The notes under the pieces were generated by a model. It worked only from the letters and a program-made list of their open reading frames with translations, was not told the origin of the DNA and did not search any database. From assembly GCA_029983695.1 (NCBI GenBank), contig JASBZB010000026.1, positions 1 to 64,000 of the forward strand: a DNA stretch of 64,000 bases. Reading direction: 5' to 3'. Source of the stretch: Lutispora sp003527145. Its GTDB lineage: Bacteria > Bacillota > Clostridia > Lutisporales > Lutisporaceae. Below are positions 61,907 through 64,000 of this stretch, one piece after another. Each line of letters begins with the position of its first letter. Within the stretch, counting starts at the first letter, position 1. The position numbers and the translations under genes are program-made.

Positions 61907-62701
61907 ATGATTAAAAATTGGGAAAACGTTAAAATCTATGACCTTTCACAACCAATAAGCCATCTTACACCACCATGGCCAACTTATGAGCCTTTGCAGA
62001 TTAAATTCTTCAAGAGACTTTCTCCTAACGGAGCCAATGGTCAATTGATAACAACCTCAAACCACGTTGGAACTCACCTGGATGGTCCTCTTCACTTCGA
62101 CACATCAGGAAGAGATATAGCATCCTTGGAATTAGAAAAATTAGTAGCACCTGGAGTAGTTGTTGACTTATCAGATATAGCAGAAGACTTCTCCATCTAC
62201 ACACCAAAGGACATCATGGACAGAGTGGAAGTTAAAAAAGGCGATATACTCATAATCAACACAGGCTATCATAAATATGGCTGGGATCAGCCAACAGCTG
62301 ATGAAAGAAGATACATGCTGAGACACCCGGGTCCAAGCCTGGATTTCGTTCAGTGGGTAAGAGACATGGAAATCAAATGGATCGGTGTTGACTGCGGATC
62401 TGCAGACCATCCGATGAACACAAAGATAAGAGATTGGGAACCAAGAGAAGCAGCAGCATGCGACAAATATTTAAAAGGAAAATATGGCAAGAGCTTGGAA
62501 GAATTATATCCATGGCCGGAACACTATCAGGCTATGCATATAGAATTGTTCTGCAAGCCATATGAAGCAATCCATGCAGAGAACTTAGGCGGAGATATAG
62601 ACAAGGTTCTCAACAAGAGACTTGTAATCGGCTGCTTCCCATGGAAATTCGTAGGCGGCGAATCCAGCATCTGCAGAATAGTAGCATTCGATCAAGAATA
62701 A
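61907..62701 (+). CDS. Cyclase-family metal-dependent hydrolase
   Basis: A 264-residue protein of the cyclase family, which includes kynurenine formamidase and isatin hydrolase. The metal-binding motif HVGTHLDGPLHF at about residue 53 is complete (HxGTHxDxPxHF). The second-half signatures VDCGSADHP and MHIELFCKPYEAIHAENLGG also fit. Family members hydrolyse cyclic or acyl amides. It starts after AGGAGGTAAGC and is the last gene of the PucR/All operon, before a strong terminator. A role on oxamate, oxalurate or another purine-ring fragment is possible; the substrate is unknown. Confidence 0.87.
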   Translation: MIKNWENVKIYDLSQPISHLTPPWPTYEPLQIKFFKRLSPNGANGQLITTSNHVGTHLDGPLHFDTSGRDIASLELEKLVAPGVVVDLSDIAEDFSIYTPKDIMDRVEVKKGDILIINTGYHKYGWDQPTADERRYMLRHPGPSLDFVQWVRDMEIKWIGVDCGSADHPMNTKIRDWEPREAAACDKYLKGKYGKSLEELYPWPEHYQAMHIELFCKPYEAIHAENLGGDIDKVLNKRLVIGCFPWKFVGGESSICRIVAFDQE

Positions 62702-62706
62702 GATAT

Positions 62707-62751
62707 AAAAAAATGAGCTATCGGAGAATTGTCTCCGATAGCTCATTTTTT
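62707..62751 (+). terminator. Terminator after the cyclase gene
   Basis: Perfect stem AAATGAGCTATCGGAGA / TCTCCGATAGCTCATTT around ATTG, with a T-run. It ends the catabolic operon. Confidence 0.92.
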
Positions 62752-62753
62752 AT

Positions 62754-62855
62754 GGAACTCAGGATTGAGAGCTCCGAACCCAGAAATGCCGTGACTTTTT
62801 ACTCCTGTCATCCTGAGGGCGTGCCCGAAGGATCTTGGACCCAAAAGGAATACCC
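62754..62855 (+). repeat. Composite intergenic repeats before the SPOCS gene
   Basis: AACTCAGGATTGAGAGCTCC (62755 on), then GTCATCCTGAGGGCGTGCCC, AAGGATCTTG and GACCCAAAAGGAATACCC (62807-62855). It repeats the arrangement at 53779-53830. Confidence 0.7.
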
Positions 62856-62967
62856 AATGCGGGCTACTTTTTGTCATAAAACCTTATCCTCCTCATATAC
62901 ATAGATATAGAACATAGCTATGCCCAGCCATTGGAAAATCAAATTATTTATAGGAGGAGGAAAGCGG

Positions 62968-64000
62968 ATGCCTGTTGAGCTAATAAAAAATCCTTTGAAG
63001 TTATGCAGGATAATTGGAGAAGAAGTGTCCAGCACTGTCGTGGAAGAAGACATAAACGTACCCGATGTAAGCCCTGATGTGTATAAAATACTATACCCCT
63101 CTGCGCGAGTCATAATAAAAGACTCAGAGACGGCAGGGGATAAAGTGATGATAGACGGCCAAGTGCTCATAAACATTTTATACGCCGCTGATTCAGAAGG
63201 CAGACCTCTAAACTGCATCAATATCTCTGCAGATTTCAACCATCCCATTGAAATGCCCGGCGTAAAACCTCGCATGAAAGAATGGATAGACGCTGTAGTA
63301 CAACATGTGGAATGTAAGATAATAAACTCAAGAAAAGTCAGGATTAGAGTAATAATGGACATAAATTGCATGGTTGAAGATATATTTGACATGGAATTGC
63401 CCACAGATGCCAGAGGTTCATCGGACATACAGGTATTGAAGGAAAGTCTCAATGCTAAGGAACTCACCGGACTCACCAAGGACAAATATACCATAAAAGA
63501 GGAAATGGAGATGGGTTCGGATAAACCTGCAGTCGATGAAGTCCTGAAAACAGATTTCAAGGCCTCGGTCAAGAATTGCGAGACTATGGAAGGAAAACTT
63601 CAGATAAACGGTATTTTATGCTTTACCATGCTGTATAAATCGATGGATGCAGGCTCCGTAGAAAGCTATGAAGGAGAAATTCCTTTCTCAGAGTACATAG
63701 AAATTCCCGAAGCAGAAAGCAATATGGACAGCACGGCAGACCTGCAGCTCAAGGACTGCTATGTGGATGTATCTGAAAATGAAGAAGGCGAAAATAAGAA
63801 AATCTCCATAAATGCTAACATGGATTTGACAGGGAAAACCTATAAAGACGCAGAACCGGAGATCATAAGCGACCTTTACAGCCCTGCTTCAGAGCTCAAT
63901 ATAGAGAAGCTTAGCTATGAGTTCAACGAATTTATGGGCAGAGGTAACAGCAGCACTGTATTGAAGGAAAGCATAAATATCAAGCCCAAAAGCCCCGAAG
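62968..64000 (+). CDS. sipL: SPOCS-domain (DUF3794) spore coat protein, SipL-like, partial
   Basis: An open frame of at least 344 residues running off the right edge, starting after AGGAGGAGG. It contains repeated SPOCS/DUF3794 domains. The first covers about residues 20-120 (VVEEDINVPDVSPDVYKILYPSARVIIKD, VMIDGQVLINILYAAD), a second runs about 165-290 (LKTDFKASVKNCETMEGKLQINGILCFTMLY), and a third begins near the edge. SipL of Clostridioides difficile has this domain plus a LysM domain, which would lie beyond the edge. SipL links the SpoIVA coat base layer to the forespore. ATA at 62876 and CATATACA at 62894-62901 may be a sigma-E promoter. Confidence 0.82.
   Translation, partial: MPVELIKNPLKLCRIIGEEVSSTVVEEDINVPDVSPDVYKILYPSARVIIKDSETAGDKVMIDGQVLINILYAADSEGRPLNCINISADFNHPIEMPGVKPRMKEWIDAVVQHVECKIINSRKVRIRVIMDINCMVEDIFDMELPTDARGSSDIQVLKESLNAKELTGLTKDKYTIKEEMEMGSDKPAVDEVLKTDFKASVKNCETMEGKLQINGILCFTMLYKSMDAGSVESYEGEIPFSEYIEIPEAESNMDSTADLQLKDCYVDVSENEEGENKKISINANMDLTGKTYKDAEPEIISDLYSPASELNIEKLSYEFNEFMGRGNSSTVLKESINIKPKSPE

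Noticed and set aside
1..64000. CRISPR arrays, tRNA or rRNA genes
   Set aside because: No regularly spaced repeats and no tRNA/rRNA signatures were recognised by eye; a tRNA scan would be needed to exclude single tRNAs.

Overview
The window looks like chromosome from an anaerobic, endospore-forming member of the Clostridia. Evidence: AT-rich sequence with strong AGGAGG ribosome sites, heavy AGA/AGG and ATA codon use, several spore genes (four CotS-type proteins, YabG, Veg, a SPOCS-domain SipL-like protein), and anaerobic nitrogen catabolism (arginine deiminase pathway, molybdenum hydroxylases, an oxamate-carbamoyltransferase-like set). No rRNA, tRNA, CRISPR array, transposase or integrase was recognised by eye.

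Layout. 1-7.3 kb: a lipoprotein running off the left edge, a glycosyltransferase, an ATP-cone protein, and a spore-coat cluster of three CotS-like proteins, one with its kinase residues lost. 7.4-12.5 kb: a TetR-controlled MacB/HlyD-type efflux operon with a sigma-A promoter and two palindromic operators. 12.6-15.6 kb: a MarR regulator and an ArsA-type ATPase operon that share a 20-bp upstream box, then a small membrane protein and an AraC-family pseudogene. 15.7-20.5 kb: a second glycosyltransferase, a DnaA-box cluster, a fourth CotS gene, yabG and a SpoIID/amidase fusion that has lost catalytic residues. 20.6-29.8 kb: nucleobase salvage or catabolism, with two tandem CodB-like permeases, an IclR regulator, a CodA-like deaminase and a three-subunit molybdenum hydroxylase; the two permeases and the deaminase share a palindromic box. 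29.8-40.2 kb: a peptide-use block (dipeptide epimerase, Dpp-type ABC transporter, serine hydrolase, two XRE-cupin regulators) lying between two copies of the 3' end of the hydroxylase iron-sulfur gene. 40.5-42.7 kb: veg and a RocB-like peptidase. 43-46.7 kb: arcA, arcB, arcC. 47-54.7 kb: a second molybdenum hydroxylase, a uracil/xanthine-type permease behind a transcription attenuator, a molybdopterin-binding protein and YqeB. 54.7-62.7 kb: PucR, then an AllH/AllF/AllG-like carbamoyltransferase set with a small extra ORF, a class III CoA-transferase and a cyclase-family hydrolase. 63 kb to the end: SPOCS-domain spore coat protein.

How the parts fit. The yabG, veg and sipL-like genes appear to be one ancestral sporulation locus that has been spread over about 45 kb by blocks of nitrogen catabolism. 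The metabolic genes suggest that nucleobases are imported, deaminated and hydroxylated. An allantoin-type end product may be split by the AllFGH-like complex to carbamoyl phosphate, which ArcC, shared with the arginine pathway, could turn into ATP. The CoA-transferase and cyclase after allG have no established role in this setting. They are the best candidates for an undescribed extension of the pathway, possibly dealing with the oxamate product.
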